A stretch of 64,000 bases of DNA from Gigaspora rosea (Eukaryota; Glomeromycota; Glomeromycetes; Diversisporales; Gigasporaceae): assembly GCA_003550325.1 (NCBI GenBank), contig QKWP01000032.1:198593-262592 (forward strand), in the 5' to 3' direction. Shown piece after piece: positions 20,936 through 33,045 of the stretch (within the stretch, counting starts at the first letter, position 1; each line of letters begins with the position of its first letter). The notes under the pieces were generated by a model, which made no database searches, was not told where the DNA came from, and saw only the letters and a list, made by a program, of their open reading frames with translations. A program made the translations under genes and the position numbers.

Positions 20936-21084
20936 ACAAAAAATTGCTTACTATATGTGTTTGAAAATAAGATACTATTTAAAATAAGCTACTCTTTATT
21001 TTTATGAAAATTCAAAAAAAATTGACAAAAGTTATTATATCAGTTACACAATATATAACAACAAAATTTTTTACATATAAAAGT

Positions 21085-22000
21085 TATAAAAAAACATATA
21101 AAATTACTATAAGCTTTGAATCTTTAATATTTTTTCCCCTACATATTAACTTAAAATTAAATTTTTCAAAAATATAGAGCAAGGGGAGAAGAAAAATTGA
21201 GCTTAAAAATCAAATTAAAATTTCACCATTTTTGCACAAAATAAAAATATAACTTCACCAAAAAACAAATATTTAATAATTTTAAGAAATAAATATATAT
21301 AAAATAATACTTTGAACAACTTTACTTAGGCAAACAAAATAGGTTATCTTGTAAGAAATATGGGTTATCTATGTACTAAAGTAAAATTTTTTGAGTTTTA
21401 AATATAAACTTCCTTTTTTTATCAAGATAACCTACTTTGGACGCTTAAGAAAGTTGTTTAGCATACAATTTTACTTGTATCTAATGTTAAAACACATTTT
21501 TTAGCCATTTACTAAATGAAAATAGGGACAAAGTTAGAAAAAAAAATTTTTCTAAAAAATTTTTTTCTAACTTCGACCCATTTTTTATCTAGTACAGTAA
21601 ATAGTCGAAAAAATGCAGTTTGACCTTAAATACAAGTAAAATTGTACCTAAACAACTTTGCTTAAGTGCCCAAAGTAGGTTATCTTGATAAAAAAGAGGT
21701 TTTATATTTAAAACTCAAAATATTTATATTAGTACATAGATAACCTATTTTTCTTAAAAGGTAACCTTCTTCAGTCGCCTAAGTAAAGTTATTCAGGACA
21801 TAATTTTACTTATATTATTGTTTTAAAATCATTAAATATTTGTTTTTGGTAAAGTTACATTTTTATTTTGTGCAAAATTAGCAAAATTTTAATTTAATTT
21901 TTAAGCCCAATTTTTTCTTCTCTTTTTGTTTTATATTCCCGAAAAATTTGATTTTAAGTTAATATGTAAGGGAAGAAACATCAAAGATTCAAAGCTTATT
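21085..22000. repeat. Giant foldback, about 0.9 kb, arms over 400 bp
   Basis: Centre near 21560. Arms share, in mirror order, segments such as CAAGATAACCTACTTTGG, AGTAAAATTGTA, GGTTATCTTGT, ACTTCACCAAAAAACAAATA and AGCTTTGAATCTTTAATAT, with many mismatches. A second foldback of the same family follows at 22010-23385. Confidence 0.6.
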
Positions 22001-22319
22001 AGACATAAGACATGTCCCCTTAAAATAGGTCCTATTGCTTTCTATAATTAAAATTTTTAAAAAAAACATATAATTTTACTATAAACTTTGAGCTGAAGAT
22101 CCTATTTAGCTTAACTAATTAACTTTAAATTAAATTCTTTGGGAATATAGAGCAAAAGAAAGAGAAAAAAGTAGTACAAAAATTAGATTTAAATTTTGCC
22201 AATTTTGCACCTTTTCAAAATGTAACTTTACCAAAAACAAAAATTTACTAATTTTAAATGAGCAGTTATATGTAAAATCATGCTCTGAACAACTTTACTT
22301 AGGCGACCAAAGAAGGTTA

Positions 22320-22830
22320 GGGGCATGCAATTTATTACGTAATTTTTACTATAGATACATGTTCAGAAGTAGTGATTACGTCTATATATTATATTAATCA
22401 ATCAGAATTAGATAAAATAATCATACCATGCAGTGCAGGACAGTATAAACCAACACCCCGCGCCAAATTTTAAAATAAATACTCAATTCTGATTGGCTAG
22501 TATAATGTAATCAATTGTGATTGGTCAAAAATTATATATAAGTTTCTTTTTTTTATATATTAAATGCCAAATTTTCAATTTCATTGTAAACTTTAAATTG
22601 ATATAAGCTTTTAAAATTAAAATAAAATTAAATCTTTTTTAACCAAATTGTAGCTTAGCTTTAAAGCTACAATTTGGTTAAAATTTTTTTTAAAAAAAAT
22701 TTTTTTATTTTTAAGTTATATCAATTTTTGTAAAATAAATATAAAAAGGTGTTGGTTTATGGTGTCCCACACTGTACATAGATAGAGGTGGCTACTAAGT
22801 AAAAATATTACATAATAAATAGCATGCCCC
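22320..22830. mobile_element. Harbinger-like MITE with TTA target duplication
   Basis: Ends GGGGCATGCAATTTATTACG and the complement of GGGGCATGCTATTTATTATG, flanked by TTA (22317-22319, 22831-22833). The opposite arm of the host palindrome shows the unoccupied site GGTAACCTT near 23090. A 3-bp TWA duplication and GGG ends fit the PIF/Harbinger superfamily. Confidence 0.65.
22431..22774. mobile_element. MITE nested inside the Harbinger-like MITE
   Basis: Ends CAGTGCAGGACAGTATAAAC and complement of CAGTGTGGGACACCATAAAC, then CAACACC in both. An inner stem ACCAAATTGTAGC/GCTACAATTTGGT sits near 22640-22680. Target duplication not clear. Confidence 0.5.
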
Positions 22831-23599
22831 TTACCTTGTAAGAAAAATGGGTTGTCTATATACTAAAGTTAAAAATTTTCAGTTTGTAATATAAAACTTC
22901 TTTTTTTATCAAGATAACCTACAAGGCTGAAAAAACATGTTTTGATCTCAAATCGAGTAGAAATACCCTCTGAACAAGTTTACTTAGAGGCCCAAAGCAG
23001 GTTATCTTGATAAAAAAAGTGTTTTATATTACAAACTGAAAATTTTTAATTTCAGTATATAGACAACACATTTTTCTTACAAGGTAACCTTCTTTGGTCG
23101 CCTAAGTAAAGTTGTTTAGAGCACGATTTTATACATAACTGCTTATTTAAAATTAGTAAAATTTTGTTTTTGGTGAAGTTACATTTTTAAAATATGCAAA
23201 ATTGGCAAAATTTAAATCTGATTTTTGTACTACTTTTTTCTCTTCCTCTTGCTCTATATTCCCAAGGAATTTAATTTGAAGTAAATTAGTTAAGCTAAAT
23301 AGGATCTTCAGCTCAAAGTTTATAGTAAATTCATATGTTTTTTTAAAATTTTTAATTATAGAAAGCAATGAATAGGACATGTCCACTACATGTCCTATGC
23401 CTATTATAGTAATTTTATATATTTTTTTTTATAAATTTATATATAACTAAAAACTTAGTTATAAATAGTATAACAAGTCAGTTGACTGATATATAAAAGC
23501 AATAAAAAAGATTTAAAAATTTTTCTTTGTTCTTCAGGAACATAAAATATTAAATTCATGTTCCCAAAAATTTTTTAAAATAAATTAATATATATTCTT

Positions 23600-23955
23600 T
23601 CTCTCTCTTTTTATCCTTCTCTACTCTATCTCTTTCTTTCACTTTCTCTCTTACTTTCTCCTCTCTCACTCTCTTACTCTCTCACCCTCTCACTCTCTCA
23701 CCCTCTTATTCTTACTTTCTCACTTTCTTACTCTCTTGCTCTCACTCTCTCACACTCTCTTTCATTCTTCACTTTCTCTTACTTTCTCACTTTTTCTCTC
23801 ACTCTTTTTTACTTTTACTCGCTTACTTTTTCACTTCAATCTCACTATTACTCTTACACACATACTCTCAACTCTTACTCTCTTATACTCTGACTCTCAT
23901 TCACTCTCACTCACTCTCACTTACTCTCACTCTCTCTCACTCTCTCACTCTCTAA
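23600..23955. repeat. CT-rich microsatellite (CTCTCA/CTTACT type)
   Basis: About 350 bases of polypyrimidine on the plus strand with irregular CTCACTCT, CTCTTACT and TTTCTC units. Open frames through it are low-complexity artefacts. Confidence 0.85.
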
Positions 23956-24605
23956 AAAAGGCATGCCATATTAAAAAAACTACTATAAAGAACATAAATT
24001 ATAACTTTTATGTTGCTACTTTGTTTCTAAAAGGGAACATAAATTTTAAATTTAATGTTTCCAAATTTCCTGTAAACACTGAGAACATTAAATCTTTAAT
24101 ACTGTATAAAAGTTTAAATTTACTATATAAAACTTAAAAAACTATTAAGTAAAGTTATTCAGAAAATCAAACTACACTTATATTAAAAATTTGGTATCAT
24201 TTGGACAACTTTTTATTAGTATGTTTTTCAATTTTTCAAAAAATTCAACAATTTGAAAATAAGCTACTCTATATTTTTATATAATTGTTTGCTCAAAAAA
24301 GATAGCTTATTTTCAGATATATATATTATTTATTAAAAATCTATATAAGAAGTTACTTTTAGCACTCTAACAAAAGTTTTTGTTAGGCAATTTTACAATA
24401 TAAAAAGCTTTTTTTAACAATATTGAACTTAAATATTTTTGTTGCACCAAAAACCTGACAAATATTTAACTTCTCCAGATTTTATAAAACTATTCCAAAT
24501 ATAGAAATGATTACTTGAGTTACCTACTTGTTACACAATTAATAAAAAATTTTTTATATATTTTACAATATACTAGCATTACTTTGTCTATATTATAAAT
24601 TTAAT
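23956..24605. other. No gene seen
   Basis: AT-rich, with foldback-related pieces (AAAATAAGCTACTC near 24258) shared with elements at 20960 and 55800. Confidence 0.3.
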
Positions 24606-24965
24606 TTCTTATAGGGTTAATATATATGTACCTGAAGGTACATATGCCCACATTATGTGACCTATAAAAATTCAAGATTAGGTGTAATATTACATGATCA
24701 GAAAAATTCAAAACAAATGTTCTTTTTGCCAAAAATTGCACATTTTTCAAAAATTGCATACTAAACCACCTCTGTGCATTAACAAAAAGATTTCCTTGAG
24801 CAATTTTACTATATAATAGCCTAAACCCAAACCCTAACATATTTCTTACCCTAACCCTAATCTAATATAAACAATATTAGCATTACTATTTCTGTATATA
24901 ATATAATACCATATAAACAAAATAATGGGTACAAAAAATTTAATATACCTTACCACCTGCTACAG
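24606..24965. mobile_element. Core family F relic (copy near 24.7 kb)
   Basis: AATATATATGTACC, TGCATACTAAACCACC, AACAAAAAGATTTC, AATTTTACTATAT, then AACCCTAACATA and AATATAAACAATATTAG align with 36680-37290. The TACCTGAAGGTA start is palindromic. Telomere-like AACCCTAACC occurs at about 24831-24862. Confidence 0.5.
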
Positions 24966-25086
24966 GTATATTTATATTAATTTTTATTATAATAAGAAAT
25001 TTATTTTAATATTTTATTTGTTTATTTATATATTTATTAGATCAATATAATTAATTATACTTTAAACTTAATAATAACTTAATAAT

Positions 25087-25373
25087 GGGGTCATCTAAAG
25101 CGGAGACAAATCATGTGATCAACTACCAATCAAATTATAGAATGTTAATGATCTTTGGCAAAGCAAAAATGAAAGAGAAGTGTAAACTTTGAAAAATACA
25201 AAAAATAGCAGTCTAAACCTACCTTGATATGTTAATCAAAAAATGTCGGAAAGGCAATTTTGCTTATATATATTTATTTAAAACCTAATCTAACCCTAAT
25301 ATAGGACGACCCTAACCCTAAAGTTAATTGAAAAAATTATTAAATATGAGTTGTCTCTGCTTTAGATGTCCCC
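25087..25373. mobile_element. TIR element with perfect 8-bp duplication, family F core
   Basis: Ends GGGGTCATCTAAAGCGGAGA and complement of GGGGACATCTAAAGCAGAGA, flanked by TTAATAAT on both sides (25079-25086, 25374-25381). The core has AAACCTACCTTG, AATTTTGC and CCCTAACCCTAA. The 8-bp duplication suggests hAT-type mobilisation. Confidence 0.65.
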
Positions 25374-25409
25374 TTAATAATAATTATTATAAGCATTAGT
25401 TCATAGTAA

Positions 25410-25720
25410 CCCTGTGATTGACCAATTAAATTTGATCATTCAATCATATGATAAAGCTTACAAAATGAGATAATCCCAAATCAGCCCAACATGTAGAGCA
25501 AAGTGAAGAAAAATACAAAAAAAAAGAGAAAATACAAGAAAATGAGTGTTTAAACCTGTTTTGAGCACTAATTGAAAATGAAGGAAATAAAATTTTACAT
25601 ACAGAAACTAATTATTTATTACTATAGCCTCTAACCTTAATGATCTAACCTAATGCTCTAACCCTAACACCTTAACTCTAACACTCTAACTTTAAAATTT
25701 TAAGTTTTGCAAACTTAAAT
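25410..25720. repeat. Family F core relic without clear ends
   Basis: AAACCTGTTTTGAGCACTAA, AAATAAAATTTTACATA and CTCTAACCCTAACACC match the other F copies in order. Ends not found. Confidence 0.45.
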
Positions 25721-25758
25721 AAGTTTTGCGAACTTAAATAAGTATCTGAAAAAAAAGG

Positions 25759-25918
25759 ACCCGAAATATACATAGATAGATCAGGTATAAGATTGCTTAT
25801 TTTTGAGGTTTTTTATGCAGATTTTTTCTATTTATAGTAATTTTTTGCTTATTTTTGAAGTTTTTTTTTGCAGATCTATCCTTTTTTAGTAACCCTATCT
25901 ATGTATATTTCGGGGTTC
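25759..25918. mobile_element. Mutator-like MITE family M, copy 1
   Basis: About 160 bp with ends GGACCCGAAATATACATAGA and complement GATAG..TCTATGTATATTTCGGGG. The internal TGCTTATTTTTGAGGTTTTT is repeated in mirror order in other copies. Flanks TGAAAAAAA/TGAAAAAGA suggest a 9-bp duplication. Confidence 0.6.
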
Positions 25919-27479
25919 TGAAAAAGATAATTGCAAGAAAAAATACAGATTTATGGCATTAGAGCAGTGTCATTAATCACCTGATTATTTTTTATCAGAG
26001 GCCTACCCCCCTCCCTCTTCCTTAATATATAAATAGTCAGGTTCTTATATATAATTTCAACTTTTTTTACCCCCCTCCCCCCCTAAAAAATCACCTGATT
26101 TTTGTTACTCCCCTTAAGGGATTGCAGTACTACAATCATAAGACAAACAAAGAATCCAGAACAAAAATAATGAGTTTACCTTTTTTTTATTAGAACCAAA
26201 AAACCAACGAGTTTATTAACTTATATTTTTATTAGAACCAAAAAACTGATGAGTTTATTAACTTATTATTTTTTTATTACAGTAGAACAAAGAAACAAGA
26301 ACAAAATGATGAGCAATGTGAAAAAAACTGAATAATTTGAAGACTAAAAAGCTCGCCAAAAAGAACCAAGCAAGAACTTTCTAGAAAATCCAACAACAGC
26401 AACAAGAACTTACTATACCCATCGATTACTATAAACTAACTAAAAGCACTCACCAAAAAATAAAGTTGATGACAAAAATCTTGCTAGAAAAAAATCTATA
26501 CTAAAAACCAAAAAAAACTTACTAAACTTACTGGAAGAACTTACCAAAAAGAAAAAACCAAAAAAAGATCTATACAGTAACAAGGAATCCACAACCCAAA
26601 TACAGCAGTTTAATAGCTCTAATGATAGTTTAAATGTATCAATAGCAACTCTAATAACAGCTTCAAGACTCTAATATGACTATATTGCTAGCCTCAAGGC
26701 TCTAATACAACTTCAATGATGACTCTAGTGATAGTTCCAAAGCTCCAAAATAATAGCTTCAAGATGAAACTATACCTAAAAGAAAAAAGAAAAAAAAAGT
26801 TAAATCAAAAAAAACAAACAAACAAATAAACAAAAAAAAATAATAAACATTGTAAAAATATAATTGCCAATCATTAAAATGATTGGCTAATTCTATAGAG
26901 TTGCTATGAATAATTTTTAATTATTATATATATAAATATATACTTGTGCAGTAAGTATTATTTTTTATTTATATAGTATAGAATACAATAAAAAAAATAC
27001 AAGTTAAATAAAAAGATTGTTCAATACTATTATTGTTCTGTATAATTATATATAATTTATTAATAAAGCCAATCAAAGATAATTTTTTAGTTAAAATTAC
27101 CACTTTTTTTCTTTTAATAACCCTTGATAAAATGAATATATAAAAAAAAGTAACAATTAAAAAAAAAATAAAAATAATATATAATTGTAAAATAATATGA
27201 AGAGGTGTGTTTTAATTTTAGTCTAAATTAATGTTAATTCAAACTAAAAAATTTAAAATAACTTCTTATATACTATTTTGTAGTTATATAGCAAATATAA
27301 AATAAAAAAATTATTTAAAATAAGAGGATTAGTTCATAGCACCCAATGCTATAGCAACCTCATGATTATTTTATCAAATTTATTTATATGAGTATATATT
27401 TTTTTTATAACTTTAAAAAAATACAAAAAAAAATTAAAAAAAAATTACAAAAATAAACAAATTGCAAAATAAATCTGAT
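25919..27479. other. No gene seen; interspersed and direct repeats
   Basis: 25972-26105 repeats 14038-14175 (ACCTGATTATTTTTTATCAG). A ~50-bp unit with TTATTAGAACCAAAAAAC is repeated at 26188 and 26230. 26340-26760 holds CTCTAATA/CAATAGCTC-type degenerate repeats similar to 32080-32160. Confidence 0.35.
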
Positions 27480-28260
27480 CTAGCTATTATGCTATTTTCT
27501 AACTATTGTACTACATCCCAACTATTATGCTATGTTCTAATTATTATACTAAATCTAATACTAGCTATTATGCTATTCTATTTTATTGTACTATGCCTAT
27601 ACTAATTATTTTGCTATGTTCTATACTAACTATTATACTATATACTATACTAACTATTTTGTTATATTTTGAACTATTTATGCTATATTCTATATTATCT
27701 ATTATACTATATTCTATACTAACTATTGTACTATATTTATTTTATATATTTTATTCTACTATTGTACTATTTTTTATACTAACTATTATACTATGTTCAT
27801 AAAAAATATAATATTGTAAAATAAAAAAAAATAAAAAATACTATTATATAGCATTATATACAAACTATAGCTCTATTTATTTTAATATTTGTACTAACAA
27901 TGGTACTATGTTCATTCTAAAAAAAAGAAAAATGTTAGTACTATATAAATAAAAAAATACTATTGTATACTGACTAATGTACTATGTTCATTTTAGCTAT
28001 TGTCTATATTCTATTCTAACTATTCATTATGTTCATAAAAAAACAATATTGTAAATAAAAAAAAGAAAAATACTATTGTGCTACAATATATATTACTATT
28101 ATGCTCTGTTTATTTTAACTATTATGCTATATTCTTTATTGTCAGTTTTATTATATTTATTTTAAAGACAAAAAAAAATATTAGTACTGTATAAAAAAAT
28201 ACTATTATATATTAACTATTATGCTATAGTTGTTTAGCTATTTGCTATAGTCAAGATTGG
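27480..28260. repeat. Degenerate ACTATTATACTATATTCTA-type satellite
   Basis: Irregular tandem units of about 20-24 bases built from ACTATTATGCTAT and TTCTATACTAA, interrupted by A-rich segments. A second block is at 31480-31760. The open frame across 27506-27802 is a low-complexity artefact. Confidence 0.6.
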
Positions 28261-28599
28261 TTGCATGACAAAATAGAGAATTAGCAATATATTGTGCAAG
28301 CCATTATAGAGAAGAGAACTTGGGTTAATGAAAAAGAAAAATAATTAAAAAGAAAGAAAAAAATATGTATATATTGGAATATATATTTCTTTAAATTAGG
28401 GTTGTATATAGAATTGTAGTTCTGTGATTACATAAAGTATAGATCCAATTTAGCTAATTAATTAACCAGTATGAATTAAAGGATAAATCAGTTATGCATC
28501 AGTTATTAACACAAAGTAGTTTATTGAAGTAAAATAATAAATAAGAATTAAAATCAAATAAAAGTATAAGAGTAATTAAGTATTAATAAGGTAATTAGG

Positions 28600-29850
28600 T
28601 TAATTGATAATCTGCTAGCAACTGATACATGATCATAGTATAATGTGATGCAATTTACTTTGTAAATCACTTATAGATAAAATGCTATGATTATCCAAGG
28701 GAAAAAATTTTTACTAAGTTAATGAGTTATGTTGACTAATTGAAAGTTGTAGAGCTCATTTAAGATGCATTTAATAGTAGTTAGGTCATTAAAATTGGCC
28801 TAGTAGTTGCAAAGAAATTATTGAAAAACAATTAGTGACTATGTAAAATTTTATGTAAACAAATATTTGTTTATATAAAATTTTATATAGTCACCCAATT
28901 ATTTTTTGATAAAACTCAGCATCTACTGGGCCAATTTTGATAATATGGAGTGTTTGCAGTAGAAAGGGCGGAAACTCGAATATATCTCATTTTGAGATAA
29001 TTGAGTTTAATCACTTGTTTTGATTTTCGGACTGATCCGGGTCAATCAAAATTTCACAGTTTTGATTGGTTGAAGGTAACAGGTGATTACCGGGTAATCT
29101 CGTGATGTGCACAGCTTCATGCAACTTTTTCTTTACATTATCTCGACTGTTTATTATGCAAATCGATATTAATTTATAATTTAGAAATGTTAACCACATC
29201 GAAATTTACCTAAATCCAATAAAAACTCAATTTTCATTTTTGGGGCAGTTTCCGCCCTTTCTACTGCAAGGACTCCATATTACCTTTTTAGATTTGTCAA
29301 AATGAGCTCTATAACTTTTAATTAATTAGCATAATTCATTAACTTAATAAAAAAATATTTTTCTTTGGGTGATCGTGATATTTTTATTCATAATATAAAT
29401 TATTATAGCAAAAATGCCATAATTACCCAAGGAAAAATATTTTTTACCAAGCTAATGAATTATGCTGATTAATTGAAAGTTGTAGAGCTCATTATAACGA
29501 ATCTAAAGAGGTGAGATCATTAAAATTGGTCTAGTAAATACTGAGTTATTATCAAAAAACAATTGGATGACTATATAAAATTTTATGTAAACAAATATTT
29601 GTTTATATAGAATTTTACATAGTTGCCAATCATTTTTTGATAATAGCTTTGTATCTACTAGGCTGATTTTAATGATCTAACTACTATTAGATGCATCTCG
29701 ATGAGCTCTACAACTTTTAATTAGTCGACATGACTCATTAACTTAGTAAAAAATATTTTCCTTGGGTGATCATTGCATTTCATCTATAAGTGATTTATAT
29801 AGTAATTTGCATTATGTTATACTATGATTATGCATCAGTTGACTAGCAAA
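28600..29850. mobile_element. Composite double foldback (P1 family) with nested MITE
   Basis: Outer inverted ends share TTGATAAT.TGCTAG, CAACTGATNCAT and ATCACTTATAGAT. Inside are two P1 palindromes (28680-29385 and 29405-29775) in series, both centred on ACAAATATTTGTTTATAT. The first is split by the family H element at 28943-29280. Confidence 0.6.
28943..29280. mobile_element. TIR element (MITE), family H, copy 2
   Basis: Ends GGAGTGTTTGCAGTAGAAAG and complement of GGAGTCCTTGCAGTAGAAAG, flanked by ATAT. Interior aligned with 7235-7580 (for example GATTTTCGGACTGATCCGGG), but the inner terminal repeat sequence is different. Inserted in a P1 foldback arm. Confidence 0.7.
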
Positions 29851-29923
29851 TTATCAATTAAAAGTAAAGTTCAAAATTATAAAAATATGATGTAATTAAA
29901 TTAGAGTCAAATTGTATATATAT

Positions 29924-30102
29924 GTTGTAGCCCGGATAACAATTCTGCTCAAATGACAATCGGGCCAAATTAAATTAGGGTTAGGGTAAAATTAAAGTAG
30001 AGTTAGAGATCAGTTTAGGACAATTTTTATTTTTGGCTATAAAAATTGTCATCTGGGCTGGCCCAATTGACAATTAGACAGGATTGTTATCTGGGCTACA
30101 AC
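29924..30102. mobile_element. Short TIR element with GTAGCCCRGATAACAAT ends
   Basis: TTGTAGCCCGGATAACAATT at the left and the complement of TTGTAGCCCAGATAACAATC at the right. A second inner inverted pair is TGACAATCGGGCC/GGCCCAATTGACA. The core contains TTAGGGTTAGGG. Confidence 0.6.
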
Positions 30103-30581
30103 ATATATAAGAAATAAGAGAAGTCAAAATAAGATTTTTACTATTAAATCTTTGGTAACTCTTTCTGATAATTCCTTGTACCAAAAATTTCAAAAAGCCA
30201 ATTTATGAAAACTATAGTTTATATAACTAAAATATAACAAAACTTTACTAGGAGCAACTAGAACTTATGACTAATTATTGTATGCTTGGTTGTAACTGAA
30301 ATAGAAATAAAAAAGACTCAAACCATTATGAGAAAGGTCTCCTAGCAAAAGACTTTAGTACTACTAAGCAAAGAAGTAGTAAATACAAAAACCTAAGCTT
30401 TGTCAAGGTATAGATATAAAAATAGAAATAAGCTCTTGGTTAAATTTGTTTTTCTATATAGTATAAATCTTTCAAGTCCTTATATTTTGGTACACTTTTT
30501 TTTGGCTTTTTTGGCTTTTCAAATTTTGACAAAATTATGTATTTTGATTTATCTCCCTCAAAACATTGGCAATATTTATTT

Positions 30582-30757
30582 AAGACCCCGAAATATATAT
30601 AGATAGGTCAGGTTAATTATAAGGTTACTAAAAAAGAAAAGATTTGCAGAAAAACTTCAAAAATAAGCAAAAAATTACTATAAATAGAAAAGATCTATAT
30701 AACAAACCTCAAAAATAAGCAAACTCATACCTGACCTATCTATGTATATTTTGGGGT
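30582..30757. mobile_element. Mutator-like MITE family M, copy 2 (opposite orientation)
   Basis: GACCCCGAAATATATATAGA and complement ends around AAAAATAAGCAAAAAATTAC. Flanks TATTTATTT and TATTTATCT fit a 9-bp duplication with one change. Confidence 0.6.
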
Positions 30758-32326
30758 CCTATTTATCTTTACCAAATTGGGAATACAGCTGCCATATTGG
30801 AACCAAGTTATAAATAAATTTTGGGTTTTGTGAAATAAACAAGAATAACATATTTTGAAGGATTATACAAACTAAAAATTTTTTCTAAAATGTTCTTTAG
30901 CTGTAGTCTTTTTTTATTTTATTTCATGTATATATTATACTTTGGTAGAGCATCAATATTATATAAATTCTTCAACAAATTTAGATTTTAAAACTTAAAA
31001 TTTTTAGACCTATTAGTTACTATTTTCTTTTGTCTTTTCTTCTTTCTATCACTTATATTTTACTATTTGCTTTGGTCTTTCATATAGGTAGTATAGAATT
31101 TTTCCCTACTTAGTATTCCTTTTATTTTCTATATTTGTTTTTTTTCTAGTAGAATTCTTTTACTTGAAAAGCTAGAAAAAAAAGGTTTAAAAGTAGGCAG
31201 TTTGATAGAGCCCCTAGCTAAACAAATATAAGGCTAGTGCAGCAGGTGCATTTGATTTTTCTAGAAAAAATAGATTGATGTTGAACTTAGTAGAAAATTT
31301 TATTATATATTTATTTGTATACTATAAATTTTAATAAAGTCTTAGCAAGGTTGAAAAAAATAAGATTTTTATCTTTTTGCATTTGTTAAAAAATAAACAA
31401 ATAAAATAGTTGTCAAAGTCTTATCTTTTATTAAGTTAGTTATAAATATCACTGTTTATGCTAGTAATCATAATCATAGTTATTAAGGCTATAATACTAA
31501 TATATTATCTTTTGTTCTAATTATTATATTATGTTTATTTTAACTAATGCACTATAATTGTTTTAAAAAAGAAAAGAAAAAATGATAGTACTGTAAAATA
31601 AAATAAAACTACTATTATGCTTGTTCTATATTACTATCTTGCTGTATTCTATATTTATTATTGTACTACACCTATATAAAATATTATTCTATATCCATTC
31701 TAACTATATATTTTAACTATTATATTATATTCTCTAAATATTGAACTACATTCATTCTAAAAAAAATAAAAATAAAATAAAACCTACTTAACAAAAAACT
31801 TACTGAAATAGCAACAACTTATTAAAAAAATATGCCAAAAACAATAAAAAACATACTAGAAAACATCTACAAAGGATAAAGAACTTACTGAATTGTCTAA
31901 GAATAGCTAATACTATTACTATATAACTTTAAAAATGGGCACCCTTTTTTTGCACATAAATATGGATTATAGTCTTTATAATTCAGGCCAAAATTGACTT
32001 AATATAGGCCAGGGTGCTTATTTTTGAACTTATTTATGAAGAAATATGATATACCAAAAACACACAAATTATAAATATATAATAACTTCAATGCTCTTGT
32101 GATAGCTCTAGTTACAGTACTAGCAATAGCTCTAGCAATGATTTTAGCAACAGCTCTATAAAAAAATAAAAAACAAAAATAAATAAAAAATTTTATTTAT
32201 ATTATTATTAATCTTCAATATAATTGGTAATTTATATAAGGGTCATAATAGTAATTATAATTTTTTTAAAATAAAATAATTTAAATAAAAAACAATTTAT
32301 ATAATTTAATGCATATGCATTGTACT
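30758..32326. other. No gene seen; satellite block and AT-rich sequence
   Basis: The 31480-31760 block resembles the satellite at 27480-28260. 31780-32160 resembles 26400-26760 (ACTTACTGAA, CTCTAGCAAT units). No coding features. Confidence 0.3.
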
Positions 32327-32328
32327 AT

Positions 32329-32987
32329 CCCTTAAACCATCAGCAGTTAGCAGACATATTTGGCTGCTAAAATGTTAAAATAGTTGTTTCTGATCTATTT
32401 TTATAAAATTTAAAATATTTTAAAAAAATTTTATATATAAATATTTAAAAATAAGGATTATAAAATAGTAATATTTATTTTTAAATTATAAGAAAAAAAA
32501 TAAAGTTGTCTATATAGTAAAACTTTTAAAAATCAAATTTTTTTTAAAAAAAATACAAAATTTTATCTTTTTTTCATTGACAAACTTTTTAAAATTCTAA
32601 GTATAAGTCCCATATAATTTTGATACAAATTGTAGAATTTGGTTTAAAAAATAACTTTTTTAATTATTAAAATTTTATAATTTTATAAATAAAATTTTAA
32701 CTTTTTATAATAGCTATAGATGGGAACATATAAAAATTTAAAAATTAATAAAAAATAATTTGAAAATTTTATAATAAAATTTTAGAATTGGCAATATTTT
32801 AAAGTAAATATCTTTAATACTATTAAAGTTAAAGTAAAAATTTTACTTAATAATAATTAAAAATATCTCAAAGTTATTTTAGCTTAGAAATAGGGGACAT
32901 ATGCTTAATAAAATTTCAAGTTATTGTAAAAAATATGAAAAAAATACATTTTAGCAGCCATATTTGGCCACTGGACGGTTTAAGAGA
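32329..32987. mobile_element. TIR element family S, copy 1
   Basis: Ends TCCCTTAAACCATCAGCAGT and complement of TCTCTTAAACCGTCCAGTGG with ATATTTGGC further in, flanked by TA. The interior ATAGATGGGAACATATAAAA is shared with 52971-53617, whose terminal repeats differ. Confidence 0.55.
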
Positions 32988-33045
32988 TAATGTACCTATT
33001 TGTTAAACCAATTAGATTATAGAATCAGGTATAATTTAAAACAAT

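Larger units (their letters stand above)
22010..23385. repeat. Second giant foldback, with a nested Harbinger-like MITE
   Basis: Outer arms match in inverted order, for example GACATGTCC, AGAAAGCAAT, GAGCTGAAGATCCTATTTAG, AACTTTACTTAGGCGACCAA and GGTTATCTTGATAAAAAA. The left arm is interrupted at 22320-22830. Without the insert the palindrome is about 860 bp. An apparent minus-strand frame (23153-23386) is part of the arm and probably not a gene. Confidence 0.6.

Noticed and set aside
23736..24137. 133-codon frame of Leu/Ser/Thr
   Set aside because: Direct translation of the CT microsatellite.
27506..27802. 98-codon hydrophobic frame
   Set aside because: Translation of a degenerate satellite rich in CTATTATACTA.
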